Below, in pieces: positions 15,878-25,203 of a stretch of 64,000 nucleotides of DNA. The stretch's first letter is position 1, and the number at the start of each line of letters is the position of its first letter. Origin of the DNA: Anaerolineae bacterium (GTDB lineage Bacteria > Chloroflexota > Anaerolineae > Aggregatilineales > Phototrophicaceae); the NCBI GenBank assembly GCA_019912965.1, contig JAIOHM010000200.1:48160-112159 (forward strand). The letters are read 5' to 3'. The position numbers and the translations under genes were made by a program. Under the pieces are notes generated by a model. That model saw only the letters and a list, made by a program, of their open reading frames with translations. It had not been told where the DNA came from and ran no database searches.

Positions 15878-15905
15878 GGCTGATTGCTGACCGCTAAAAG
15901 CTATC
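15878..15905. repeat. Heptanucleotide array across the VWA gene stop
   Basis: The units GGCTGAT, TGCTGAC, CGCTAAA and AGCTATC run through the TAG stop codon (15901-15903) of the minus-strand gene. Confidence 0.55.
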
Positions 15906-17283
15906 CATCCGCCAGAATCGCATCCACCGCGCCCGCCAGTTCCCGTAGATTGCTCACCTTGTAAACCCCGCTGGAAAGTGGCGCGTACTGATGCATATCG
16001 CTGTCCCCGGTTCCCCACATGCTCTGCGGCTCAGGACAGAACCAGATCATCCGGCGCGAACGGCGCTGCATATCGCTGGCAATATCCAGACGGGGATTGT
16101 TGTAATTATTCCGCCCATCGCCCAGCACAATAATCGTCGTTTTGCTGCTCACTTTGCCCATCTGGTCGCGCTGGAACGTCTTCAGGCTGTTGCCCAGATC
16201 GGTGCTGTAATACCCCGGCGGATTTTGGTGCAGCACATGCGACACGGCTTCCTGTGGTTGCTTTTCCTCAAACGTCATGCTGATGTCTACCAGATCGTCA
16301 ATGAAGATAAAGCTGTCCGTCTTGGCGACCACATCCTGCAATTCATACACCAGCGTTAGCAGGAATTCAGCGCAGTACCGCATCGACGTACTCACATCGC
16401 AGATCAGAACCAAACGCGGCTTCACCTGCTTGGTGTGATATTTCAGTTCAAGCGGAACACCCCCGTAGCGCATGTTGTGGCGCATCACCTTACGCACATC
16501 CAGCGTACCGGAATGAGAACGTTTCTGGCGCAGCGATGCCCGGCTGCGTAACCGTGCTGCTAAACGCCGGATTTCATCCCGGATAGCGTCCACCTCGCTC
16601 TGTCCCAACTGCGTGAACGGCACATCCATCAAATCCGGTTTCGGTTGTGGCTCTTGCTGTGCCATCTGTTCAGCCAAACTTGTGCCCACATAATTCGAGA
16701 TTTGCTCGGAAAGTCCTTGCGCGTTTTGTCGAAGTTGCTCGCGCAGTTCGCCCAATGCCTGCTCGCTCATGCCCATCTCGCGCAGTTCTTGTAAAAGCTG
16801 TTCAATCGCTTCCTGAAGCTGCTGCATCCCGGCTTGACGGTTCATCCGGCGCTCGAACCACTGGCGCTGATACATCTCGCTCCCCTGATTCACCCCGGAT
16901 TGTTGTCCCATCTGGTTCAACTGTTCCTGGCTGAACGGACGACCTTCCAGCAATTGACGCAGCAAATCTTTGAGCGCCTGCATATTGCCCATCATGGATT
17001 GCAGGGCATCTTGAAGCATCTGCTGTTCCTGTGGCGAAAGATTATCGGGGATGTTCTCCATTGGGGGCGTGTTGTTACCAAAGAACAGTGGGAAGAAGTA
17101 GTCAAATGTTGACTGATCGCGCCCTTCTTTGACCAGCGTAGCCTTCAGTGTAGACCGGAAATGATCGCGGTTGCCCGCACCCACAGCATCTACACCGTAC
17201 ATCGCGTCCTGGCTTTCCGCCAGCGAAATACGCACGCCCGCAGCGCGCAGCGCCCGGATGAACTGTACCATGCGTGTATCCAT
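15901..17283 (-). CDS. CoxE-like von Willebrand factor A domain protein
   Basis: About 460 residues. The N terminus (FIRALRAAGVRISLAESQDA) is the typical opening of CoxE-like VWA proteins. Residues about 100-230 are rich in Gln, Glu and Met and probably helical or disordered. The C-terminal VWA domain starts near residue 300 and has a MIDAS motif DVSTSMRY plus ILGDGRNN-like strands, so metal binding is likely. CoxE proteins normally work with MoxR AAA ATPases in assembling or activating enzymes such as CO dehydrogenase; no MoxR gene is seen here, but an SRPBCC gene (as coxG in cox clusters) is adjacent. ATG 17283 has GAGG 5 bases upstream; a GTG at 17301 is possible. Confidence 0.82.
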   Translation of the reverse strand: MDTRMVQFIRALRAAGVRISLAESQDAMYGVDAVGAGNRDHFRSTLKATLVKEGRDQSTFDYFFPLFFGNNTPPMENIPDNLSPQEQQMLQDALQSMMGNMQALKDLLRQLLEGRPFSQEQLNQMGQQSGVNQGSEMYQRQWFERRMNRQAGMQQLQEAIEQLLQELREMGMSEQALGELREQLRQNAQGLSEQISNYVGTSLAEQMAQQEPQPKPDLMDVPFTQLGQSEVDAIRDEIRRLAARLRSRASLRQKRSHSGTLDVRKVMRHNMRYGGVPLELKYHTKQVKPRLVLICDVSTSMRYCAEFLLTLVYELQDVVAKTDSFIFIDDLVDISMTFEEKQPQEAVSHVLHQNPPGYYSTDLGNSLKTFQRDQMGKVSSKTTIIVLGDGRNNYNNPRLDIASDMQRRSRRMIWFCPEPQSMWGTGDSDMHQYAPLSSGVYKVSNLRELAGAVDAILADG

Positions 17284-17383
17284 AACAACCTCACTGCTCA
17301 CTCATCTTCGGGGTTTTAAAGGCAACCTGTATACTGCATTTTAACCCGCTTGGCCCAATCAGCCACCTGCCTAATCGGCTAGG

Positions 17384-17836
17384 CTACCCGCCCACTTCGC
17401 GTTCGAGAATGGCCTTCAGATTTGCCAGCCCTTCACGGAGATCGCTTTCGTTCTTCTGCTCGATCACCAGTTTATTAAGGAGCTGTCCAATCACCGATCC
17501 CGGCAGTTTATAATCGACTCGAATCGTCAAATGGGTCCCGTTCGTGGCTGGAGCGAAGATAAATTCAAAAGTGCTGTCGATGCCGCTGGTGGTTTTTACT
17601 TTTAAGTATTCATCACGAGCCATCTCGATGACCTCGTGCTCCCCCTTAATCTTCACGCCCATCATGTTGTAAACATAACGTGAAATCGAACCAAGCTGGG
17701 TCGGTGGAGGCGATACCCGTTCCTGAAGCTCAATCGGGGGCCACCATTCAGCCTGCCGTTCCGGCTGGTCAGCGATCATCCAATAAACAGCCTGTACCGG
17801 AACATGAATGTCGATGGATTGTTCAACCAGAGGCAT
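17384..17836 (-). CDS. SRPBCC (START-like) family protein
   Basis: A soluble protein of about 150 residues. EQSIDIHVPVQAVYWMIAD at the start, WWPPIE, then SRYVYNMMGVKIKGEHEVIE and FEFIFAPATNGTHLTIRVDY give the beta-helix-beta pattern of SRPBCC proteins, including the typical 'P...VW..I.D....W' opening and the final long helix. These bind hydrophobic ligands in a deep cavity. GAGGAGA lies before the ATG at 17836, which is preferred over the ATG at 17860. It sits between the FtsH-like pair and the CoxE-like gene on the same strand. The ligand is unknown. Confidence 0.8.
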   Translation of the reverse strand: MPLVEQSIDIHVPVQAVYWMIADQPERQAEWWPPIELQERVSPPPTQLGSISRYVYNMMGVKIKGEHEVIEMARDEYLKVKTTSGIDSTFEFIFAPATNGTHLTIRVDYKLPGSVIGQLLNKLVIEQKNESDLREGLANLKAILEREVGG

Positions 17837-17963
17837 GGCGTTTATCTCCTCACAGATCAAAAGGGTATGAAGCGATTATAACCGAAGACTCCCATTTGCC
17901 CGAATCAATAGAGGCGAACAAAAACGTTCACCCCTATGAAAACAACACGCTTGGATACACGGC

Positions 17964-19856
17964 CTACGGAGTTGCCCCTTCAGCCGGTGCGGGAATCTCC
18001 GGGTTGCCCTTCCCCGGAAGCATAACTGTTTCCTCGCCATCACGGATGAGACTGGGATCAGGCGTGTATAAACCGTACTGGTCGAAGAAAGCCCGGACTT
18101 CATCAGCCAGTAATTCTTCTTTTTCCAGCAGCAGTGCGACCAATGCCTCGACCATCTCTTTATGTTCACGGAGCGCCTGCCGGGTTTGTAACAGAACCTT
18201 TTGGAAGGCTTCTTCCATCGCCTTCGCCATTTCTGGCGTTGGCGAAACAACTGAACCATTTCCGGTCACAGCCGCATCCTGTGCGCGACCAATCGCCCCA
18301 CCCAATGGCCCGAACATCCCCGAAAGCGCCATAGCATTCAAGACGCCCCGAATATTGGCAAAATCGCCACCCACGCCGACAGTCTGGTTCTGCAAGCCGC
18401 AAAACTCAATTTCGCCAGCTTTACCTGCAACCGCAACTTTCAGGCGTTCTTCCAACTTCTTGCGCGTCATCATGCCTTGATAAGCCTCACGCGCCGGATA
18501 ATGGGATACGTGCCCGAATGCTTGCCCCTGCCGGATGATCGTAATACGGGCAATACGGTGATGCGACATAAACAATCGGATAGCAACCGCATGACCTGCT
18601 TCGTGATAGGCCAATCGTTTCTTGGCTTCAGGAGACATATGCTTGAGTGGCGAACGCAAACCCATTTCATGTTCGGGCTGTGCCAACCGGAAATCGTTAT
18701 AGGTGACGAAGGTTCGCCCATCAAACAGCGCATAACGCAGTGCTTCATTCAGCAGATATTTGATGTCTGCCGGGGTATAACCGGGTGTTTCGGTCGCCAG
18801 AATAGCAGGATCCATGCTGTTGTCATGTGCCATCTTGGAAAGATAATAGGCGATGATCTCGCGTCGGCCTTCCATATCGGGCACATCAACCCGGAGTTTT
18901 TTATCGAAGCGTCCGGGACGCAGCAGCGCCGCATCTAGCGCTGCGATACGGTTAGTGGCACCAATCACCAGAACGCGCCGTTCCGGTTTAGGCGGATCAC
19001 GTCGCAGTACCAGACGGTAAAAACGGGAGCGCAGCCGCGACCGCCAACCATGATCCATCCCAAAACCATCCATTTGGATGAGCAAGGTGCTCAGGAGGCC
19101 ACTCATGTCACCCCCACCCCCAAAGAACCCACCACCCATTGGCCCACCGCCACCATCACCACCGATGTTGCTAACACCGCCGCGTGCGCCAACCGAGTCG
19201 ATTTCGTCCAGAAAAATGACTGCCGCACCATATTCTTTAGCGGCATTGCGCGCTTTAGTGAACATCCGCATAACCTTCAGCGCGCCAGTACCAACGAACA
19301 TCCCTTGCAGCGAGGAAGTATCCACATAGTAAAATGGCACACCAGCCTCGGTGCTGATCGCTCTTGCCAGCCAAGTCTTGCCAGTGCCGGGAGGCCCTTC
19401 CAGCAGCAAACCCGAAAGTGGCTCACCGCCCGCTTTTTCAAAAGCCTTGACACCGCGCAGCAGGGTAACAACCTGCCGGGCTTGTTCCAGCAGTTCGGGC
19501 TGCCCACGATAATCATCAAAGTTGATGCCTTCTGTACCCGGCATCACATCATAGGTACGCGAACGGCTGAGGAACCAGAACATCGCCACGAACTGCACCA
19601 TCGTAATGCTGATGAGGATGAGAATCTGGGCAACAACGCCCATGACACTCAGGAATGTCGTCATCAAATTCGCATCGAACAGACAGAAGATGAAAAAGAC
19701 AAGCAGTGCTTTCCACCACCAGCCGTTAGAGATAAACCGCCGGATGCGATTTGGCAGGCGATTACTGCGATCAACCAGCGTTTCTTCACCCTCCCAATCC
19801 CATTTGCCCTTTGTATCGAGGAAAGGTTGGTTAGGTGCATTTTTGATGGTAGACAT
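17964..19856 (-). CDS. FtsH-like membrane AAA+ metalloprotease (paralogue 1)
   Basis: A 630-residue ATP-dependent zinc protease of the FtsH/M41 type, expected to degrade membrane and regulatory proteins. Two membrane segments lie near residues 45-110. The AAA domain has Walker A (EGPPGTGKT), Walker B (VIFLDEIDS) and the second region of homology (GATNRIAALDAALLRPGRFD). The M41 domain has HEAGH with the distal Asp in GVGGDFANI. Compared with E. coli FtsH there are two insertions: a Gly-rich one after Walker B and about 25 residues (from HGWRSRL) before GATNR. Its ATG overlaps the stop of the upstream paralogue by one base (TGATG), so both are translated together. Confidence 0.88.
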   Translation of the reverse strand: MSTIKNAPNQPFLDTKGKWDWEGEETLVDRSNRLPNRIRRFISNGWWWKALLVFFIFCLFDANLMTTFLSVMGVVAQILILISITMVQFVAMFWFLSRSRTYDVMPGTEGINFDDYRGQPELLEQARQVVTLLRGVKAFEKAGGEPLSGLLLEGPPGTGKTWLARAISTEAGVPFYYVDTSSLQGMFVGTGALKVMRMFTKARNAAKEYGAAVIFLDEIDSVGARGGVSNIGGDGGGGPMGGGFFGGGGDMSGLLSTLLIQMDGFGMDHGWRSRLRSRFYRLVLRRDPPKPERRVLVIGATNRIAALDAALLRPGRFDKKLRVDVPDMEGRREIIAYYLSKMAHDNSMDPAILATETPGYTPADIKYLLNEALRYALFDGRTFVTYNDFRLAQPEHEMGLRSPLKHMSPEAKKRLAYHEAGHAVAIRLFMSHHRIARITIIRQGQAFGHVSHYPAREAYQGMMTRKKLEERLKVAVAGKAGEIEFCGLQNQTVGVGGDFANIRGVLNAMALSGMFGPLGGAIGRAQDAAVTGNGSVVSPTPEMAKAMEEAFQKVLLQTRQALREHKEMVEALVALLLEKEELLADEVRAFFDQYGLYTPDPSLIRDGEETVMLPGKGNPEIPAPAEGATP

Positions 19857-21703
19857 CAGTTCACTTTTCCTTCAACCGCTGGTGTTTTCTGGTACGGATT
19901 AAGATCAACCTTCGGCGTATACAATCCGTACTGGTCAAAGAAGGCTTCCACCTCGTCGGCGAATAATTCTTTCTTCTCCAGCAGCAACTTAATGAGCGCC
20001 TCGCCCATTTCCCTGTGTATGCGGAAGATAATACGCACATCTTCCAGCACAGCTTTGAATGTATTTTCCATTTCTTCGGTCATTTCCGGTGTGTAGTTGG
20101 TGCCGCGCAAATTCGCGCCCAATGGCCCAAACATCCCCACATTCGCCATATGCCACAGTGTTTCCCGAATGACGCCGAAATCACTCCGATCACCGAAACC
20201 AGTGCCGACACCCAGGCTCTGGGCATCTTCCCCAACGAATTCCAGTTCGCCAGCCCGTCCGCCAATGAAAACCCGCAAACGATTCATCATGCTTTCATAG
20301 GTGCTGATCGCATCGAAATCTTCTGTAGCAGGGTAGTATTTCACATATCCATGCGCGCCGCCCTGTCGGATGATCGTAATACGGGCAATACGGTAACCGG
20401 GGCAGTAGAAACGCACAGCAATTGCGTGTCCGGCTTCATGTGCGGCTAAACGATATTCATCTTCGCGTGCCAGATTTTTGATAGGCGAACGCAAACCAAA
20501 TTCGTGTTCTGGCTGCGCTTGGCGAACATCACCAATAGTGATGTGTGTGCGGCCATCAAATAGCGCATAACGCAGGGCTTCATTCAGCAGGTGCTTAATG
20601 TCTGCTGGCGTGTAATAAGGCGTCTCGGAAGCCAGAATGAGGGAGTCAAGCGATTCATCGTGAGCGATCTTCGAGAGGTAGTAATCAAAAATGTCGCGTC
20701 GGCCTTCCAAATCAGGTGCATCAACCCGCACCTTTTTGTCAAAGCGTCCAGCACGCAGCAGGGCAGCATCCAGGGCTTGCACACGGTTGGTCGCCCCAAT
20801 CGTCAGGATACGCTTGGGCGGCTTAGGCGGCTTCCGGCGCAGGATTGTGTTATAGAACCATGTACGTCGCCGCGCCCACCAGCCATGCTCAAGGCTAAAG
20901 CCATCCATTTCCACCAGCAAAGTGCTTAACAACCCCGTACCGGAACCCATTCCCATCATAATCGGCAAACGGTTGCGGCTGAGTTCAGTCCCGTCCGCAC
21001 GAGTCGCACCAGAGGCCATACCACTCCGCGAACCAATCGCGTCAATTTCATCAATGAAGATGATTGCCGCGCCATAATCTTTAGCAGCGTTCCGCGCCTT
21101 GCGGTACAGGTTCATAACCTTTAACGGAGCAATGCCCATGAACATCGACATGAGCGATGAAGCATCAATATAAAAGAAGGGTACGCCTGCCTCGGTGCTA
21201 ATGGCCTTTGCCAGCCATGTTTTGCCTGTACCGGGTGGCCCTTCCAGCAGTAAACCATTCAAAGGTTCACCGCCTGCCTCCTCAAATACCCGCACACCGC
21301 GCAGCAATTTTACAATTTGTTTGGCTTGGTCGAGCAGTTCGGGTTGTCCACGATAATCCGTAAAACTGATGCCTTCACTGGTCGTTCCCGGCCAGATGGT
21401 ATAAGTACGTGCCCGACCCAGAAACCAGAAAATCAGAGCGAATTGCCCAATAGCGAACGAGATGACCGTTACCAACCGAATGATGTATGGCAAGGCGTCG
21501 TTCGTCAGCCACAGCATAAAGCCTTCGCTCAAAAGCGCCCAACCGATGAAGACCACAAAGAATACGCGCCAGAAAGTGAACTGGCGCATAATGCGGTAGC
21601 GTAATTGTCGACGGCGGTCAACCAGCGTTTCTTCTGTTTGCCAGGCGTATTGTTTTTCTGTGGAAAGCCGCTTGTCGCCATCCGTAGCTTTGACTAAGCT
21701 CAT
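19856..21703 (-). CDS. FtsH-like membrane AAA+ metalloprotease (paralogue 2)
   Basis: A 615-residue relative of the product of 17964..19856 with the same layout: two membrane segments, Walker A (EGPPGTGKT), Walker B (IIFIDEIDA), second region of homology (GATNRVQALDAALLRAGRFD) and zinc motif HEAGHAIAV. It also has the extra segment HGWWARRRTWFY before the second region of homology, so the insertion is older than the duplication. GGGGAA stands 8 bases before its ATG. FtsH forms hexamers; mixed hexamers of the two paralogues are possible, as in plastid FtsH. It is the first gene of the pair and follows the lipoprotein gene by 46 bases. Confidence 0.88.
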   Translation of the reverse strand: MSLVKATDGDKRLSTEKQYAWQTEETLVDRRRQLRYRIMRQFTFWRVFFVVFIGWALLSEGFMLWLTNDALPYIIRLVTVISFAIGQFALIFWFLGRARTYTIWPGTTSEGISFTDYRGQPELLDQAKQIVKLLRGVRVFEEAGGEPLNGLLLEGPPGTGKTWLAKAISTEAGVPFFYIDASSLMSMFMGIAPLKVMNLYRKARNAAKDYGAAIIFIDEIDAIGSRSGMASGATRADGTELSRNRLPIMMGMGSGTGLLSTLLVEMDGFSLEHGWWARRRTWFYNTILRRKPPKPPKRILTIGATNRVQALDAALLRAGRFDKKVRVDAPDLEGRRDIFDYYLSKIAHDESLDSLILASETPYYTPADIKHLLNEALRYALFDGRTHITIGDVRQAQPEHEFGLRSPIKNLAREDEYRLAAHEAGHAIAVRFYCPGYRIARITIIRQGGAHGYVKYYPATEDFDAISTYESMMNRLRVFIGGRAGELEFVGEDAQSLGVGTGFGDRSDFGVIRETLWHMANVGMFGPLGANLRGTNYTPEMTEEMENTFKAVLEDVRIIFRIHREMGEALIKLLLEKKELFADEVEAFFDQYGLYTPKVDLNPYQKTPAVEGKVN

Positions 21704-21749
21704 GAATTATTCCCCAGACACTAGACTAACGATAAACGAACACCCTCAA

Positions 21750-22424
21750 TTACTGACTCTGCTGTATCTGTTCGACAATACTCCCCAGCATAAATACCGG
21801 ATGATTTGGCTGTCCGTCATATAACTCGGACTCTGTAGCCTCTTCCAGCGTCATTACACCCTGAGCGATAAGATCAACAAATTGGTTAAGGTTATTGGGA
21901 CGGTTCGCCAGATAGGCAAGCGCATCTGAACGTGCGATCTCTGAGTTCAGCCAAACCACGCCCACAAAGCTGGAACCTTTATCGAGCGTTGGAATAATAT
22001 TGGGCAGAAGCACGACAATCTTCAATACATCTGACCCCTCACTCTCGCGCAGCGTACCCTGCCAGGTGAGTTCAACATCCCGACGAACCTGATTGAGAAA
22101 TTCTGCCTGACTGGCATCTTCATTTGGGAGGGTAATCAGCATATACACAGTGAAGACATCCGCCGCTAAATCCTTGCGAATTTCGATGATGTCCACATTA
22201 CTGCTGGTTGCAGCCTCAATACGATCAGCCGCTGCGATCAGGGCAGGGTCAGTGAGACCAGATTTATCAGCCATGACCAGATCAGTAATTTCTACGACCT
22301 GGTTAGCTACCGCATCTGGCGAATCTTCCCCCGTCAATACACGTAGTCCGGGCAGTGCGCTGCATCCCACCGCGGCCCACATCGCCAATACAATAAATAC
22401 GGAAAACCGGAGCGTTGTTTTCAT
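21750..22424 (-). CDS. Lipoprotein of unknown function upstream of the FtsH-like pair
   Basis: About 224 residues. The ATG at 22424 is chosen because it begins a lipoprotein signal peptide, MKTTLRFSVFIVLAMWAAVGC, with the lipobox cysteine near residue 21; a longer frame to 22493 exists. The mature part alternates helices and strands (DVFTVYMLITLPN, DVLKIVVLLPN, SFVGVVWLNSE) without a motif I recognise. It would sit on the outer face of the membrane beside the FtsH-like proteases encoded directly downstream, which suggests a role as substrate or modulator, but this is inference from position only. Confidence 0.7.
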   Translation of the reverse strand: MKTTLRFSVFIVLAMWAAVGCSALPGLRVLTGEDSPDAVANQVVEITDLVMADKSGLTDPALIAAADRIEAATSSNVDIIEIRKDLAADVFTVYMLITLPNEDASQAEFLNQVRRDVELTWQGTLRESEGSDVLKIVVLLPNIIPTLDKGSSFVGVVWLNSEIARSDALAYLANRPNNLNQFVDLIAQGVMTLEEATESELYDGQPNHPVFMLGSIVEQIQQSQ

Positions 22425-22700
22425 ACTTCTATCCCACACTTTCAAGGGCAGTACAAATGTTACTGGCATCCGGGGCGATTTGTTCAATCCCACCGTTGTT
22501 TACATCATTCTAACCCGCTTAACGTTACTTTAGTCATTTTTGGATTTCAAACTCAGCGAATCTTAAGAATTGTTGCCGTTTATCAGTTTAGCTGAAGTGG
22601 GGTTGCAGCCCACTGGTCGTTCCATACAAGATTTTCCGGTTGATCTTTAACAGTTAATGTGTAGCATCATACACCTAAAGACAATGCTGAGAGATTAGAA

Positions 22701-24095
22701 TTGATCAACATTTCCCATCATCGCCGCTTACTGTTTATCATCCTTGCGCTGGCTTTAGCCCTGCGTTTGATCTATGGCCTCGCGCAAGATCATCTCAGCG
22801 TTTACGACCAAAACCGGGGCGATAGCTGGTGGTATCTGGAATATGGACGCTTGCTGATGATTGGAAATGAACCCGGCCCGCCACCTTCTGGCCCCGTTTA
22901 TTTAATCTGGGTCGGCATTCCTCAACACCTCTTAAATGCCCCCACTATTCTGAACTTTTACCCCACTTATCTAGAAACCACTGGACTGTTATTGGATACA
23001 ACCGGAGCATCGGCTGCTGTTGCCCTGATTCGTCTGGTTCAGGCCCTACTCTCCACAGCAACCTGCTATTTGGGCTACCGTCTTGCATGGACAATCAGCA
23101 AAGATGAGCGCGCCGGTTTGCTGACAGCAGGTGTGCTGGCTTTTTCGCCTGTATTTGTACTGGAATCCGCGCAAATTCTGACGGAAACGTTGTACCTGTT
23201 TTTGATCTCCAGTGGGTTATGGCTGTATATCACGGCTTCACAGGCTTCAAAGCCGGCTCCATATCGCACTCTGGCATTGGTTGGCGTTATTCTCGGTATC
23301 GCTACCCTGACGCGAGCAGTGCTGCTGGCTTTCCCGTTAGGGCTGGTAATTCATCTGATTATGGTCAATGGTTGGCGCAAAGGTTTACAGCGGGCTGTGG
23401 TTCTGATCGTGGTCTATATGCTGGTCGTTTCTACCTGGACAATCTACATGAAGGTGAAATGGAATCAATGGGTGATCGGCGCACAAGGTTTCGCGGCCTT
23501 CCTGTATTTAGGGGCGACGGAGTGGCAGGGGCCAACCGAAGTCGATAATGCGCTGGAGCAGCAGGTCGGCACCCAAAACTTCTCAACCGAACCGGAAGAT
23601 CAGCAGGAGCTTTATCAAAATGCGGCTGCCCAAGCCATTGGCAGCAATCCTCTGGGCTGGCTGAGTCACCGTGCCACCGAACTAACAGGTGCATATCTTC
23701 AGCCGCATGGAACCCTGTTTTTCCCCGGTGAGAGCCTGAAAGATTTGGCTGTTCAGTGGTGGACGAGCGACCGGACAATCACTGGATTACTTGGTTTAAC
23801 ACAGGGGGACTCGTTCTGGCCGAAGCTGCTGTTGTATGTCCTGCACTTTGCTGCGCTGATTTTTGGGCTATGGGGCATGTGGTTTACCCGACGAAACTGG
23901 CGGGTGACGCTGCCCTTAATCGGATTGATCATTTATACGACACTGGTGCATTTTGTGCTGGATGCCATCCCGCGTTACATCTTCCCAACCGAATTTTTCT
24001 TCTGGCTGTTCGCATCAGCAGCCCTCATCAGGCTGTTCACCCGCATCCAGACCCTCATGTACAATAAAGCCATTCTGGAAACCGCAAAAGGTTAA
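22701..24095 (+). CDS. GT39-type membrane glycosyltransferase
   Basis: A 464-residue polytopic protein with about nine to ten hydrophobic segments. The first loop contains DQNRGDSWWYLEYG, a conserved acidic region near the start of GT-C enzymes, followed by LTETLYLFL and AILGIATLTRAVLL-like segments common in the PMT_2 group. It should use a polyprenyl-phosphate sugar at the outer face of the membrane. The start is TTG with GAGAG upstream. Its stop is 6 bases before the tsaD start, so the two may be on one transcript although their functions differ. The acceptor is unknown. Confidence 0.78.
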   Translation: MINISHHRRLLFIILALALALRLIYGLAQDHLSVYDQNRGDSWWYLEYGRLLMIGNEPGPPPSGPVYLIWVGIPQHLLNAPTILNFYPTYLETTGLLLDTTGASAAVALIRLVQALLSTATCYLGYRLAWTISKDERAGLLTAGVLAFSPVFVLESAQILTETLYLFLISSGLWLYITASQASKPAPYRTLALVGVILGIATLTRAVLLAFPLGLVIHLIMVNGWRKGLQRAVVLIVVYMLVVSTWTIYMKVKWNQWVIGAQGFAAFLYLGATEWQGPTEVDNALEQQVGTQNFSTEPEDQQELYQNAAAQAIGSNPLGWLSHRATELTGAYLQPHGTLFFPGESLKDLAVQWWTSDRTITGLLGLTQGDSFWPKLLLYVLHFAALIFGLWGMWFTRRNWRVTLPLIGLIIYTTLVHFVLDAIPRYIFPTEFFFWLFASAALIRLFTRIQTLMYNKAILETAKG

Positions 24096-24101
24096 TTGCT
24101 T

Positions 24102-25154
24102 ATGTATATCCTCGGCATTGAATCATCCTGTGACGAAACTGCCGCCTCGGTGGTGATTGATGGCAAAACCATTGTCTCCAATATCGTCGCTTCGCAAATT
24201 GATCTGCACGCTAAATATGGGGGTGTATTTCCCGAACTGGCTTCCCGCGCCCATGTCGAAGCTATTGGTGCAGTGGTTGAGCAGGCGGTTGACGACGCAG
24301 GAATCAGCTTTGACAAACTGGATGCCATTGCGGTTACACGCGGCCCCGGTCTGGTTGGATCACTGTTGGTCGGCATGAATTATGCCAAAGGGCTGGCACT
24401 GACATCGGGCAAGCCACTGCTGGGCATCAATCATCTGGAGGGGCATGTTTACTCATTATGGCTGACCGAACCGGGTCGAGAAATCCGCTTTCCGGTGCTG
24501 GTGTTAATCGTTTCCGGCGGACATACCGAGCTGATTTTGATGGAAGGGCATGGTGAATATCAGCGGTTGGGCGGGACGCTGGATGATGCCGCTGGGGAAG
24601 CCTTCGACAAAGTGGGACGATTGCTTGGGCTTCCATTTCCGGGAGGGCCAAACATTGAACGTACAGCGCAAATGGGTAATGCTGCGGCCTACCGTTTCCC
24701 CCGTTCCAAGAGGGATGAAAGTTACGACTTTAGCTTTTCCGGCCTGAAAACGGCTGTGATGCGCGAAGTCACTGTGCAGCCAGTGGTCGAACCCGGCAAA
24801 AAACGCCCGCCAGAGAAAAACCCAAAACTGCGTTCCGATATTTCAGTGAACGATGTGGCAGCCAGTTTTCAGGATGCATTGGTAACTGCACTGGTGGAAA
24901 AAACTGTCCGCGCTGCCCGCGAATATGGTGTGACCGAAATCCTGATGGCTGGAGGAGTCAGCGCCAACCAGACGCTCCGGCAGCGGATGCGCGCCGAAAG
25001 TGATCTCCCTGTACGTTACCCACCCCTGCATCTCTGCACAGATAATGCGGCTATGATCGCGGCGGCGGGCTACTATCGCTTCCAGGCAGGCTTACGCGAT
25101 ACGCTCGAACTAGATGTGCGTTCGACCTGGCCGCTGACCAGCAGTGCTTACTAA
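24102..25154 (+). CDS. tsaD: tRNA N6-threonylcarbamoyladenosine synthase subunit TsaD
   Basis: A 350-residue protein of the Kae1/TsaD/Qri7 family. With TsaB and TsaE it transfers threonylcarbamoyl from its AMP ester to adenosine 37 of tRNAs that read ANN codons. The opening MYILGIESSCDETAASVV, the metal site NHLEGH (HxxxH), FPVLVLIVSGGHTEL and the late GGVSANQTLR with the final TDNAAMIA motif are all intact. ATG 24102 is chosen over a TTG at 24096 because the family starts here. There is a Lys/Pro-rich insert (KKRPPEKNPK) near residue 235. Confidence 0.95.
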   Translation: MYILGIESSCDETAASVVIDGKTIVSNIVASQIDLHAKYGGVFPELASRAHVEAIGAVVEQAVDDAGISFDKLDAIAVTRGPGLVGSLLVGMNYAKGLALTSGKPLLGINHLEGHVYSLWLTEPGREIRFPVLVLIVSGGHTELILMEGHGEYQRLGGTLDDAAGEAFDKVGRLLGLPFPGGPNIERTAQMGNAAAYRFPRSKRDESYDFSFSGLKTAVMREVTVQPVVEPGKKRPPEKNPKLRSDISVNDVAASFQDALVTALVEKTVRAAREYGVTEILMAGGVSANQTLRQRMRAESDLPVRYPPLHLCTDNAAMIAAAGYYRFQAGLRDTLELDVRSTWPLTSSAY

Positions 25155-25203
25155 AAAGTTCACGACTACCTCTGAAAATCGCAAAACAAGGAAACGACGC
25201 CTC

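Noticed and set aside
19050..20096. Plus-strand frame of 348 codons
   Set aside because: It is antisense to the two FtsH-like genes and crosses their junction.
22644..22655. TTTAACAGTTA identical to the end of the 13.4 kb foldback element
   Set aside because: Only 11 bases match, there is no partner arm nearby, and the sequence is simple enough to occur by chance.
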